A DNA stretch of 64,000 bases, taken from contig JADJMW010000023.1 in the NCBI GenBank assembly GCA_016709385.1, positions 62,001 to 126,000 on the forward strand. Reading direction: 5' to 3'. The DNA comes from Candidatus Rubrivivax defluviihabitans (GTDB taxonomy: Bacteria > Pseudomonadota > Gammaproteobacteria > Burkholderiales > Burkholderiaceae_C). Shown in pieces: positions 17,854 to 25,898 of this stretch. The notes beneath the pieces were generated by a model. It was not told the DNA's origin. It made no database searches and saw nothing but the letters and a program-made list of their open reading frames with translations. Numbering within the stretch: the first letter of the stretch is position 1; every line of letters begins with the position of its first letter. The position numbers were made by a program, and so were the translations under genes.

Positions 17854-19908
17854 TCAGGCTTCGAGCCGGTACAGGCGCACCCACATCGCCGCCTCCGGCG
17901 TGCCCGGCTTCCTCACGTCGAACAGCTCGCCGCCCGCCGGCGGGCGCACCGGGGTCATGCGCCACAGCGAGGGGTGCTGCAGGAATTGCTCGCGGAACTC
18001 CTCGGTGGCCCAGATCTGGCCCGGCTCGACCACCGGCTCGACGCGGGACACGCACAGGATGGCGGCGCCGCCGACCACCGTCAGCCGCAGGTCGCTGTCG
18101 CGTTCGCGCATCTGCACCTCGCCATGGTGCAGGGCAATGCGCAGGCGCGGCTGTCCGGGCGCGCTGTAGACGTCGTCCATCAGGTGGCGCGCCGTCTGCA
18201 CCAGCGCCACGGGGTCGTTGCCGGCAATCAGCACCGCGTCGCCGGAGGCGGTCTCGCTGACCGAGTCGGGCGGTGCCCAGCGCTGCACGGCATCGGCCAG
18301 GGCCTTGCGCACCGGGGCGTCGGCGCCGGCCGTCATGAGTCTGCCGAAGGCATGCACGTCGGCCTTGAGCACGCACAGCGCACTCACGCTGGCCGAACGC
18401 TCGGCGCCGCCGGGCGCCTTCCACGGGCGGTCGTAGCCGACGATGTTGAAGCGGTCGATGCGCTGCAGGAACTCCGGGTTCAGGCGCCCGATGACGCCCG
18501 ACAGCACCGGATGCAGCAGGTAGTGGGTGGCCCGCGGCAGCACGCCTTGCGGCTCCAGCGTGGCCTCGCCAGGGCGCAGGAAGCGCTGCCGCCATTCGCC
18601 GCGCACGATGTCGTGCTGCACGTAGCCGAGCAGGCCCACCCGGTACAGCGCCCGCAAGGCCGGGGCGCAGGCGTTGGGCTGCGCGGCGCCCGGCACCGGG
18701 TCTTCGCACAGGCGTTCCACCTCTTCACGCGTGAGGATCGGCCCGGGCAGGCACTGGAACAGCCGCTCGAGTTCCAGGTCGCCGACATAGGGTGCGATCT
18801 CGGCCAGGTACTCGTGCGCGATCTCGGTCGCCGCCTGGTGCACCGCTTCCATCATGCGGTGCTCGTTGCGGCGCTCGTCGGGGCGCAGCGCGACCAGCCG
18901 GTCGCCGATGGTCATGAGGTCGCGCGGGCGCAGCAGCGTGTGGCGGCAGACATAGCCGAAGACGTCTTCTTCCTCGCGCGTATAGCTGTCGGTGACGCTG
19001 ACGCGGCCCAGGAAGGCCTCCAGCGGCCGCGCGCGCTCGCGCCCGGGCAGCACCATGCGGTCGGGCTTCACGAGCCGGATGTTGTTGACGAAGATCTCGC
19101 GCAGGCTCTCCGGCGCATAGGCGATGTCGACCGCGCTGCCGCGGTACTGCTGGACCATGGCGGTGCGCTGCGGCAGCCGGGCGTAGGCCTCCTTGCGGAT
19201 GGCCGCGAAGACCTTCAGCCGGTGGTTGATGCGGCGCAGCTGGTAGGCCACTTCCACCAGGCCCAGCTGCGAGTAGTACCAGACGTCGGGCGAGAGCTCG
19301 CCGGTGACGCTGGGGTTGGTAGGCACCTCCTCGACGTGCTTGTTGAAATACTCGTCGATGCCGTCGATGAAGATCGTCAGCGGCGTCTTCAGCATGCGCA
19401 GCCGCGGCACCAGGTGGCCGTCGGTGTCGGTGGCGCAGCGCTGCAGTTCGCTGGGCGTGAAGTCGAGCAGGCGCACGAAGTGGTCGATCACGCTGTGCAG
19501 CTGGTGGTCGGCGACCAGCGACGCCAGCCGGGCGTTGACCTTCAGGCCCTCGGTCGCGCCGGCCTGCTTGAGGGCGGCCAGCGCCACCGCGGCGAGCCAG
19601 ACCTTGGCCCAAGGCAGCGGCGAGGCCGCGAAGAAGGCGATCGCCTCGCGGCTGAAGATCTTGTCGCCGATCGGCTTGTCGAGCAGGTTGCCGCTGGGCA
19701 GGCAGATCGACTGGCCCGCGCGCTGGTAGAGGATGCGCTTGGCCTTCAGCAGCAGCGTCTTGCCGAAGCCCTTGGTGCCGATGACGATGAACTTGTCTTC
19801 GCGGTCGGGCGTCAGGAAGGCCTCGATCTCGGGCGTGCGGTGCAGCAGCGACTCGTCGAAATCCTCGGCGACTCGTATGTCGTCGGCGTCCACCGTCCAT
19901 GCTCGCAT
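17854..19908 (-). CDS. P-loop ATPase (Sll1717-like) fused to degenerate class III nucleotide-cyclase domain
   Basis: 684 residues from an ATG at 19908 with GGGGAG upstream. Walker A is GTKGFGKT (44-51) and Walker B is TIFIDGIDEY (178-187), set in a STAND/AAA-like region that reaches about residue 330. A helical middle follows, then from about 505 a cyclase-homology domain. In the latter, ADVHAFG (Asp517) and GDAVL (Asp557) match the two metal-binding Asp of adenylate cyclases, but the segment VVGGAAILCVSR lacks the transition-state Asn while keeping Arg622. Catalysis is therefore doubtful and a ligand-binding role is possible. The N-terminal part resembles the uncharacterised Sll1717 ATPase family, some members of which occur among defence genes. 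It is a single gene; its stop lies in the target duplication of the adjacent element. Confidence 0.75.
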   Translation of the reverse strand: MRAWTVDADDIRVAEDFDESLLHRTPEIEAFLTPDREDKFIVIGTKGFGKTLLLKAKRILYQRAGQSICLPSGNLLDKPIGDKIFSREAIAFFAASPLPWAKVWLAAVALAALKQAGATEGLKVNARLASLVADHQLHSVIDHFVRLLDFTPSELQRCATDTDGHLVPRLRMLKTPLTIFIDGIDEYFNKHVEEVPTNPSVTGELSPDVWYYSQLGLVEVAYQLRRINHRLKVFAAIRKEAYARLPQRTAMVQQYRGSAVDIAYAPESLREIFVNNIRLVKPDRMVLPGRERARPLEAFLGRVSVTDSYTREEEDVFGYVCRHTLLRPRDLMTIGDRLVALRPDERRNEHRMMEAVHQAATEIAHEYLAEIAPYVGDLELERLFQCLPGPILTREEVERLCEDPVPGAAQPNACAPALRALYRVGLLGYVQHDIVRGEWRQRFLRPGEATLEPQGVLPRATHYLLHPVLSGVIGRLNPEFLQRIDRFNIVGYDRPWKAPGGAERSASVSALCVLKADVHAFGRLMTAGADAPVRKALADAVQRWAPPDSVSETASGDAVLIAGNDPVALVQTARHLMDDVYSAPGQPRLRIALHHGEVQMRERDSDLRLTVVGGAAILCVSRVEPVVEPGQIWATEEFREQFLQHPSLWRMTPVRPPAGGELFDVRKPGTPEAAMWVRLYRLEA

Positions 19909-20119
19909 TGCTTCTCCCCGCTCCCTGCTCCCGGCAGGGCCGAAGAATAGGCGCTGCCCAGCGCGGGTGTCCATCGGGCGCCGCCGCGGCGCCTGCGCTG
20001 CACCTGGCCGTGTCGCGCGCCGGTGCACTCGTTTGCGGGGCCGTCGCGCGCACCCGCCAGCCGCCATGGGTCGAGCTTGGCGCAGGCGCCGTTCGCTAAA
20101 GCTTGTTCGGGTCCGCGCC

Positions 20120-21025
20120 TTATCGCGGCGCCAGCAGCAATTCGTGCACCAGCGCCACGCCTTGTTCGATCAGTGGCCCGCGCGGGCGCTGGGCCGAGGT
20201 GGCGATGGCCAGCGGGGTGGTCAGCGTCTGCCCGCCGGGCAGCCGCACCGGGCGCGCCTGCAACTCGACCTCGTGCCCGCGCAGCGCATCCAGCGACAGC
20301 ACCGCGTGCAGGCCATGGTGTTGCACCAGGTCCAGGATGGCCGGCACGCTTTCGATCTCGACGCCGATGCGCGGCTTCAGGCCGGCGGCGGCGAGCACGG
20401 TCTCCAGCTGCATGCGCAGCGAATGCGGCCGGCTCGGGATCACCAGTTCCCGCGCCGCCACTTCGGCCAGCGACACCGCCGGGCCGACCGCGGCGCTGCC
20501 TCGCCGGCCGCTGCGCGCCGAGACCAGGTACAGCGGCTCGTCGAAGACCGGCAGCCGGTCGATGGCCGGGTCGGGTGGCGCCTGGTAGACCAGGGCCACG
20601 TCCACTCGACCCTGCAGCAGCCACTCCAGCACATAGGCCGACAGGCCTTCGACCACCGTGAGCGTGGCCTGCGGCAGGCGATCGCGAAACGCCACCACCA
20701 GCGGCGCGGTGAGCACGCGCCCCACACTGGGCGGCAGGCCGATGGCCAGGTGGCCGACGGGCGCGCCGCGGTGCTCTTCCAGGTCGAGCCGAGCGCGTTC
20801 CACCTGCTGCAGGATGCCGCGGCCGTGCGCGAGCAGACGCTTGCCCGGTTCGGTGAGCGTGACGCCGCGACCGGTGCGAGTGAACAGCGTCTGGTGCAGT
20901 TCGGTTTCCAGCGCCCGCACCTGGCGCGAAAGCGCCGGCTGCGCCACGCCCAGCAGCCGCGACGCGCGCGTGAAGCTGCCGAGCTCGGCCACTTGCACGA
21001 AGCCCTGGAGTTGCCGCAGGTCCAT
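20120..21025 (-). CDS. LysR-family regulator, probably of the protocatechuate 4,5-cleavage operon
   Basis: 301 residues. The N-terminal winged helix-turn-helix (1-60) contains GSFTRASRLLGVAQPALSRQV, the LysR signature, and the rest is a periplasmic-binding-protein-like effector domain. It is divergent from the pmd-type operon, with nested palindromes in the 153-bp gap, the classic LysR activator arrangement. The expected effector is protocatechuate or a ring-cleavage intermediate, by analogy with pmdR/ligR; that is inference. Confidence 0.88.
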   Translation of the reverse strand: MDLRQLQGFVQVAELGSFTRASRLLGVAQPALSRQVRALETELHQTLFTRTGRGVTLTEPGKRLLAHGRGILQQVERARLDLEEHRGAPVGHLAIGLPPSVGRVLTAPLVVAFRDRLPQATLTVVEGLSAYVLEWLLQGRVDVALVYQAPPDPAIDRLPVFDEPLYLVSARSGRRGSAAVGPAVSLAEVAARELVIPSRPHSLRMQLETVLAAAGLKPRIGVEIESVPAILDLVQHHGLHAVLSLDALRGHEVELQARPVRLPGGQTLTTPLAIATSAQRPRGPLIEQGVALVHELLLAPR

Positions 21026-21042
21026 GCCCGGATTGTGGCCCG

Positions 21043-21081
21043 GCCATGCCGAATCGTTCTAGCTGCTAGTTCCGGCATGGC
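21043..21081. promoter_or_regulatory. candidate LysR operator: nested inverted repeats
   Basis: The outer arms GCCATGCCG (21043-21051) and CGGCATGGC (21073-21081) are perfect complements 21 bp apart. Inside is CTAGCTGCTAG (21059-21069). The array lies between the divergent LysR and pmd-type genes, immediately upstream of a sigma-70-like -35 box, as expected for LysR activation. Confidence 0.6.
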
Positions 21082-21082
21082 G

Positions 21083-21111
21083 TTGATGAATGGCTCGCCC
21101 TGCTCAACAAT
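21083..21111 (+). promoter_or_regulatory. candidate sigma-70 promoter of the pmd-type operon
   Basis: TTGATG at 21083-21088 and AACAAT at 21106-21111, 17 bp apart, each matching four of six consensus bases. The promoter lies directly after the operator palindrome and about 67 bp before the chosen first start codon. A weak promoter fits activator dependence. Confidence 0.45.
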
Positions 21112-21178
21112 GGCGAGCGCTGGAGGGGCTGTCTGCTGCCCGCTGGCCCTCGATTCACTCCAGCTGCCCCGGGCAGTC

Positions 21179-21895
21179 ATGCCGACCCCGATCACCCTCA
21201 TCTCGTCGATGGCCACGCGCCAGGTGCTGGCGGAACTGACCCGTGCCTACGCGGCGCAGGCCGGCTGCGAGGTGGCGCTGGAATCGGTGGGCGGGGTCGA
21301 CGCCGCCCGGCGCGTGCAGGCCGGCGAGGCCTTCGACGCGGTGGTGCTGGCGTCGGACGCCATCGCCAAGCTGGTCGCCTCGGGTCATGTGGTGGCCGGC
21401 AGCTGCGTCGACCTGGTGCGATCGCCGGTGGCCGTCGCCGTGCGCGCCGGTGCGCCGCGGCCCGACGTGGCTTCGGAAGCCGCGCTGCGGCAGGCCGTGG
21501 TGGCTGCGCGCAGCATCGGCTATTCGACCGGGCCGAGCGGCACCCACCTGGCGCGGCTGTTCGAACGCTGGGGTCTTGCCGAGATCCTGCGCGACCGCAT
21601 CGTGATGCCACCGCCGGGCGTGCCGGTGGGCAGCCTGGTGGCCCAGGGCGAGATCGAACTCGGCTTCCAGCAGTTCAGCGAGCTCATGCACCTCGAGGGC
21701 ATCGACGTCATCGGCACGCTGCCCGCCGGCTGCGACTTCATCACCACCTTCTCGGCCGGCCTGTGCGCGGCCTCGACGGAGGCCGGCGCGGTGCGGGCCC
21801 TGCTCGACTTCATGGCCTCGCCCGCGGCCGACGCCGCCAAGCGCCGGCACGGTATGGAGCCGGCCGCGCGGACCACAGCAGGAGACAGCCCTTGA
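21179..21895 (+). CDS. ModA-like substrate-binding-fold protein without signal peptide
   Basis: 238 residues. The fold resembles molybdate/sulfate ABC binding proteins (extracellular type II), with LISSMATRQVLAELTRAY at the N-terminus, a central STGPSGTHLARL phosphate/oxyanion-like loop, and a C-terminal helix pair. There is no signal peptide at this ATG. The in-frame ATG at 21077 would give only an unstructured extension and would sit inside the operator, so the protein is probably cytoplasmic. As first gene of the operon it may bind or isomerise a pathway dicarboxylate rather than act in transport. It overlaps the next gene by 4 nt. The function remains unassigned. Confidence 0.7.
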   Translation: MPTPITLISSMATRQVLAELTRAYAAQAGCEVALESVGGVDAARRVQAGEAFDAVVLASDAIAKLVASGHVVAGSCVDLVRSPVAVAVRAGAPRPDVASEAALRQAVVAARSIGYSTGPSGTHLARLFERWGLAEILRDRIVMPPPGVPVGSLVAQGEIELGFQQFSELMHLEGIDVIGTLPAGCDFITTFSAGLCAASTEAGAVRALLDFMASPAADAAKRRHGMEPAARTTAGDSP

Positions 21896-22920
21896 TCATC
21901 GACATCCACGGCCATTACACGACCGCGCCCAAGGCGCTGGAGACCTGGCGCAATGCGCAGATCGCCGGCATTGCCGACGCCACGAAGAGGCCGCGCGCCG
22001 CCGACCTGAAGATCAGCGACGACGAGATCCGCGAGACCATCGAGACCAACCAGCTGGCGAAGATGCGCGAGCGCGGCTGCGACCTCACGGTGTTCAGCCC
22101 GCGCGCCAGCTTCATGGCGCACCATATCGGCGACTTCCAGGTGTCCAGCACCTGGGCCGCGATCTGCAACGAACTCTGCTACCGCGTGGCGCAGCTGTTC
22201 CCCGACCACTTCATCCCCGCCGCGATGCTGCCGCAGAGCCCGGGCGTGGACCCGGCGAGCTGCATCCCCGAACTGGTGAAGTGCGTGGAGCAGTACGGCA
22301 ACGTGGCGATCAACCTCAACCCCGACCCTTCGGGCGGGCACTGGACGAGTCCGCCACTTTCCGACCGCCACTGGTACCCCATCTACGAGAAGATGGTCGA
22401 GTACGACATCCCGGCCATGGTGCATGTGAGCACCAGCTGCAATGCCTGCTTCCACACCACAGGTGCGCACTACATCAATGCCGACACCACGGCCGTGATG
22501 CAGCTGATCCAGGCCGATCTGTTCAAGGACTTTCCGACGCTGAAGTTCGTCATCCCGCATGGCGGCGGCGCCGCGCCCTACCACTGGGGGCGCTACCGCG
22601 GCCTGGCGCAGGAGCTGAAGAAGCCGCTGCTGAAGGACCACCTGTTGAACAATGTCTTCTTCGACACCTGCGTCTACCACCAGCCGGGCATCGACCTGCT
22701 GACGACCGTGATCCCGGTGGACAACATCCTGTTCGCCAGCGAAATGATCGGCGCCGTGCGCGGCATCGACCCCGAGACGGGGCACCATTACGACGATACG
22801 AAGCGCTATATCGAGGGTTCGAAGGTCCTCTCGGCCGAGGACCGTTTCAAGGTCTATGAAGGCAATGCGCGGCGTGTCTACCCGCGGCTGGACGCCGCAT
22901 TGAAGGCCAAGGGGCTCTAG
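21892..22920 (+). CDS. pmdE: 4-oxalomesaconate hydratase (LigJ/PmdE family)
   Basis: 342 residues from a TTG at 21892, overlapping the previous stop (TTGA) with AGGAG seven bases upstream. This is an amidohydrolase-superfamily (ACMSD-like) TIM barrel: the metal-binding HxH is IHGHYTT (His6, His8), another His lies in VIPHGGG, and the terminal acid region is in the ASEMIGAVRG segment. LigJ hydrates 4-oxalomesaconate to 4-carboxy-4-hydroxy-2-oxoadipate, the penultimate step of protocatechuate 4,5-cleavage. The neighbouring aldolase, lactonase and dioxygenase genes support this assignment over other ACMSD-like decarboxylases. Confidence 0.88.
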   Translation: MIIDIHGHYTTAPKALETWRNAQIAGIADATKRPRAADLKISDDEIRETIETNQLAKMRERGCDLTVFSPRASFMAHHIGDFQVSSTWAAICNELCYRVAQLFPDHFIPAAMLPQSPGVDPASCIPELVKCVEQYGNVAINLNPDPSGGHWTSPPLSDRHWYPIYEKMVEYDIPAMVHVSTSCNACFHTTGAHYINADTTAVMQLIQADLFKDFPTLKFVIPHGGGAAPYHWGRYRGLAQELKKPLLKDHLLNNVFFDTCVYHQPGIDLLTTVIPVDNILFASEMIGAVRGIDPETGHHYDDTKRYIEGSKVLSAEDRFKVYEGNARRVYPRLDAALKAKGL

Positions 22921-22922
22921 CC

Positions 22923-23606
22923 ATGTACCAGCTCGGCATCGTCAAGCGAAATATCCAGCGCGCCGATCGCAGCGCGGTCGACCAGCTCGCCAGTTTCGGC
23001 TCGGCCACCGTGCACGAGGCCATGGGCCGCGTGGGGCTGATGAAGCCCTATATGCGGCCCATCTACCCCGGCGCGCATGTGGCGGGCACGGCAGTCACCG
23101 TGCTGCTGCACCCGGGCGACAACTGGATGATGCACGTGGCGGCCGAGCAGATCAGGGAAGGTGACGTGGTGGTGGCGGCAGTCACGGCCGACTGCACCGA
23201 CGGTTTCTTCGGCGATCTGCTGGCCACCAGTTTCCAGGCCCGCGGCGCACGCGGGCTGATCATCGACGCCGGCGTGCGTGATATCAAGGACCTCACGGCC
23301 ATGGGCTTCCCGGTCTGGAGCAAGGCCATCAGCGCCAAGGGCACGATCAAGGCCACGCTGGGTTCGGTGAATGTCACCGTGGTCTGCGCCGGCGCGGTGG
23401 TGAATGCGGGCGACGTGATCGTGGCCGACGATGACGGCGTGGTGGTGGTGCCGTCGGCGCTGGCGCAGCAGACGGCCGATGCGGCCGCCGCCCGCGAGGC
23501 CAACGAGGCGGCCAAGCGCGCCAAGTTCGCGGCCGGCGTGCTGGGGCTGGACCTGTACGACATGCGTGGCACGCTGGCCCAGGCCGGGCTGAAATATATC
23601 GACTGA
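22923..23606 (+). CDS. pmdF: 4-carboxy-4-hydroxy-2-oxoadipate aldolase (LigK/PmdF family)
   Basis: 227 residues, a RraA-fold class II pyruvate aldolase. The conserved GDLLA (97-101) and IIDAGVRDIKDL with Arg119-Asp120 form the metal- and pyruvate-binding site of HMG/CHA aldolases. The reaction is cleavage of 4-carboxy-4-hydroxy-2-oxoadipate to pyruvate and oxaloacetate, ending the pathway. It starts two bases after the hydratase stop. RraA itself (RNase E inhibitor) is shorter and lacks this operon context. Confidence 0.9.
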   Translation: MYQLGIVKRNIQRADRSAVDQLASFGSATVHEAMGRVGLMKPYMRPIYPGAHVAGTAVTVLLHPGDNWMMHVAAEQIREGDVVVAAVTADCTDGFFGDLLATSFQARGARGLIIDAGVRDIKDLTAMGFPVWSKAISAKGTIKATLGSVNVTVVCAGAVVNAGDVIVADDDGVVVVPSALAQQTADAAAAREANEAAKRAKFAAGVLGLDLYDMRGTLAQAGLKYID

Positions 23607-23608
23607 CC

Positions 23609-24529
23609 ATGCTCGTATCGCTCATCGGCTACGGCGAAGTGGGGCGCATCCTGGCCGAGGACCTGCGCGCCGCGGGCGTGCCGGTGACGGCCTTCGACAT
23701 CAAGCTGCACGGCGAGGCGGGCGAGCCGCTGCGCGAACATGCGCTGCTGCATGGCGTGACGCTGGCCGAAGCCCATGTGCCTGCCGTGCACGCGGCTGGC
23801 CTGGTGATCTCGGCCGTCACCGCCAGCCAGGCCGTGCCGGTGGCCGCGGCGTGCGCGCCGGGGCTGGTCGCCGGGGCCTATTTCCTGGACTTCAACTCCG
23901 CGTCGCCCGGCGCCAAGCTCCACGCCGCCGAACTGGTGAATGCCGCCGGCGGGCGTTATGTGGAAGGCGCGGTGATGACCTCGGTCCCGCCCTACCGCAT
24001 CAAGGTGCCGCTGTTGCTGGGTGGCCCCGATGCCACGGCGCTGCAGCCGCGACTGGCGGCGCTGGGTTTCGCACCGCGCGTGGCCAGCGACCGGCTGGGC
24101 GTGGCCAGCGCCACCAAGATGTGCCGCAGCGTCATGATCAAGGGTCTGGAGGCGATGGTCATCGAGAGCTTCACCACGGCGCGCCACTACGGCGTGGAGG
24201 ACGCGGTGATCGCCTCGCTGCAAGAGACCTTTCCCGGCATCGACTGGGAAAGACAGGCGACTTACTTCTTCCAGCGCGTCATCGAGCACGGCCGCCGCCG
24301 CAGCGAGGAAGTGCGCGAGGTGGCCGAGACAGTTCGCGATGCCGGCCTCACGCCCTGGAGCGCCGCCGGCACCGCGGAACGCCAGGCCTGGGTGGCTGAG
24401 CTGGCCGAGGCGGGCCTCTTCGGTGCACGCGGCACGCCGGGCTTTGCACGCAGTGCCGACTGGCGCCTGGAGGCCGATCGCATCCTGGCGCAGACGAAGG
24501 CCGAAGGCGTCCCTCAGGATGAAAGCTGA
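23609..24529 (+). CDS. 6-phosphogluconate-dehydrogenase-like NAD(P)-binding protein (DUF1932-type)
   Basis: 306 residues. The N-terminal Rossmann fold begins MLVSLIGYGEVG, and the C-terminal half is an all-helical DUF1932-like domain with a conserved SATKMCRSVMIKGLEAM segment, where a Lys follows Ala-Thr as in beta-hydroxyacid dehydrogenases. It starts three bases after the aldolase stop, so it belongs to the operon. No step of the textbook protocatechuate 4,5 route needs a second dehydrogenase. It could reduce a dead-end keto acid, or replace the oxalomesaconate tautomerase that is not seen in this window; both are inference. Confidence 0.75.
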   Translation: MLVSLIGYGEVGRILAEDLRAAGVPVTAFDIKLHGEAGEPLREHALLHGVTLAEAHVPAVHAAGLVISAVTASQAVPVAAACAPGLVAGAYFLDFNSASPGAKLHAAELVNAAGGRYVEGAVMTSVPPYRIKVPLLLGGPDATALQPRLAALGFAPRVASDRLGVASATKMCRSVMIKGLEAMVIESFTTARHYGVEDAVIASLQETFPGIDWERQATYFFQRVIEHGRRRSEEVREVAETVRDAGLTPWSAAGTAERQAWVAELAEAGLFGARGTPGFARSADWRLEADRILAQTKAEGVPQDES

Positions 24530-24530
24530 C

Positions 24531-25457
24531 ATGGCATTCGAGAAGACTCCCGGCTGGCTGGACTGGTGCCCAAGCCCGAGCCAACCGCGCTTCAAGCTGC
24601 CGCCGGGGAGCGTGGACGCGCATTGCCATGTCTTCGGCCCCGGCGAACGGTTTCCCTACGCCGCGGAACGCAAATACACGCCCTGCGACGCGTCGCGCAA
24701 CCAGCTTTATGCCTTGCGCGACCACCTGGGCTTTGCGCGCAACGTGGTCGTGCAGGCCACCTGCCACGGTGCCGACAACCGCGCCATGGTCGACGCGCTG
24801 AAGCACTCCGGCGGCCGCGCGCGCGGTATCGCCACCGTCAAGCGCACCGTCACCGACCACGAGCTGCACTACATGCACGAGTGCGGCGTGCGCGGCGTTC
24901 GCTTCAACTTTGTCAAGCGCCTGGTGGACTTCACGCCGCGCGACGAACTGCTGGAGATCGCCACACGCATTGCGCCTCTGGGCTGGCACGTGGTGATCTA
25001 TTTCGAGGCCGTGGACCTGCCCGAGCTGTGGGACTTCTTCACCGCCTTGCCCACCACCGTGGTGGTGGACCACATGGGCCGGCCCGACGTGCGCCAGCCC
25101 GTTGATGGCCCGGAGTTCGAGCGCTTCGTGCGCCTGATGCTCGAGCACGGCAATGTCTGGAGCAAGGTGAGCTGCCCCGAGCGGCTGAGCGTGACCGGCC
25201 CGCCCGCCCTTCCTGGGCAGGTGGGCGGCGAACTGGCGCCTTACCGCGACGTGGTGCCCTTCGCGCGCCGCATCGTCGAGACCTTTCCCGACCGTGTACT
25301 CTGGGGCACCGACTGGCCGCACCCCAACCTGAAGGACCACATGCCCGACGACGGCCTCTTGGTCGACTTCATCCCGCATATCGCCGTGACGCCCGAACTG
25401 CAGATCAAATTGCTCGTGACCAACCCGATGCGCCTGTACTGGCCGGAGGAAGCCTGA
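24531..25457 (+). CDS. pmdD: 2-pyrone-4,6-dicarboxylate hydrolase (LigI/PmdD family)
   Basis: 308 residues, an amidohydrolase barrel with VDAHCHVFGP (His31, His33) at the first strand and LWGTDWPHPNL at the last, as in LigI. It hydrolyses 2-pyrone-4,6-dicarboxylate to 4-oxalomesaconate. ATG 24531 was chosen because AGGA lies 11 bases upstream; ATG 24519, inside the previous gene, would add four residues. The reading frame overlaps the next start by one base (TGATG). Confidence 0.92.
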   Translation: MAFEKTPGWLDWCPSPSQPRFKLPPGSVDAHCHVFGPGERFPYAAERKYTPCDASRNQLYALRDHLGFARNVVVQATCHGADNRAMVDALKHSGGRARGIATVKRTVTDHELHYMHECGVRGVRFNFVKRLVDFTPRDELLEIATRIAPLGWHVVIYFEAVDLPELWDFFTALPTTVVVDHMGRPDVRQPVDGPEFERFVRLMLEHGNVWSKVSCPERLSVTGPPALPGQVGGELAPYRDVVPFARRIVETFPDRVLWGTDWPHPNLKDHMPDDGLLVDFIPHIAVTPELQIKLLVTNPMRLYWPEEA

Positions 25458-25897
25458 TGCCTCTCGAGAAACCCTACCTCGACGTGCCCGGCACGACGAT
25501 CTTCGACGCCGAACAGTCGCGCAAGGGATACCACCTCAACCAGTTCTGCATGAGCCTGATGAAGGCCGAGAACCGCGCCCGCTTCAAGGCCAACGAACGC
25601 GCGTATCTGGACGAGTGGCCGATGACCGAGGAACAGAAGCAGGCCGTGCTGGCACGCGATCTCAACTGGTGCATGTCCACCGGCGGCAATATCTATTTCC
25701 TGGCCAAGATCGGCGCCACCGACGGCAAGAGCTTCCAGCAGATGGCCGGCAGCATGACCGGCATGAGCGAAGAGGAGTACCGCGACATGATGGTGCGCGG
25801 CGGCCGCTCGATCGCGGGCAACCGCTTCGTCGGCGAGGACGGCGACGCGCAGGCGCATCGCCAGCCCCAAGGCGCGGCCGGCAGAAAGGCAGGCTGA
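25457..25897 (+). CDS. pmdA: protocatechuate 4,5-dioxygenase, alpha subunit
   Basis: 146 residues, the usual length for LigA/PmdA. Conserved elements include GTTIFDAEQSRKGYHLNQFCMSL near the N-terminus and the NIYFLAKIGATDG segment that covers the active site of the beta subunit. The alpha subunit has no metal but completes the substrate pocket of the heteromeric type II extradiol dioxygenase. It is followed one base later by the beta subunit gene. Confidence 0.93.
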   Translation: MPLEKPYLDVPGTTIFDAEQSRKGYHLNQFCMSLMKAENRARFKANERAYLDEWPMTEEQKQAVLARDLNWCMSTGGNIYFLAKIGATDGKSFQQMAGSMTGMSEEEYRDMMVRGGRSIAGNRFVGEDGDAQAHRQPQGAAGRKAG

Positions 25898-25898
25898 A

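Noticed and set aside
17515..17857. Possible integron attC site or CRISPR-like array
   Set aside because: There is no integrase gene, no attC core consensus and no regularly spaced direct repeats; the inverted ends with a 5-bp duplication fit a transposon-type element better.
17592..18260. Open frames within the insertion-like element
   Set aside because: They run out of the element into the antisense of the ATPase gene, lack ribosome-binding sites and show no transposase motifs.
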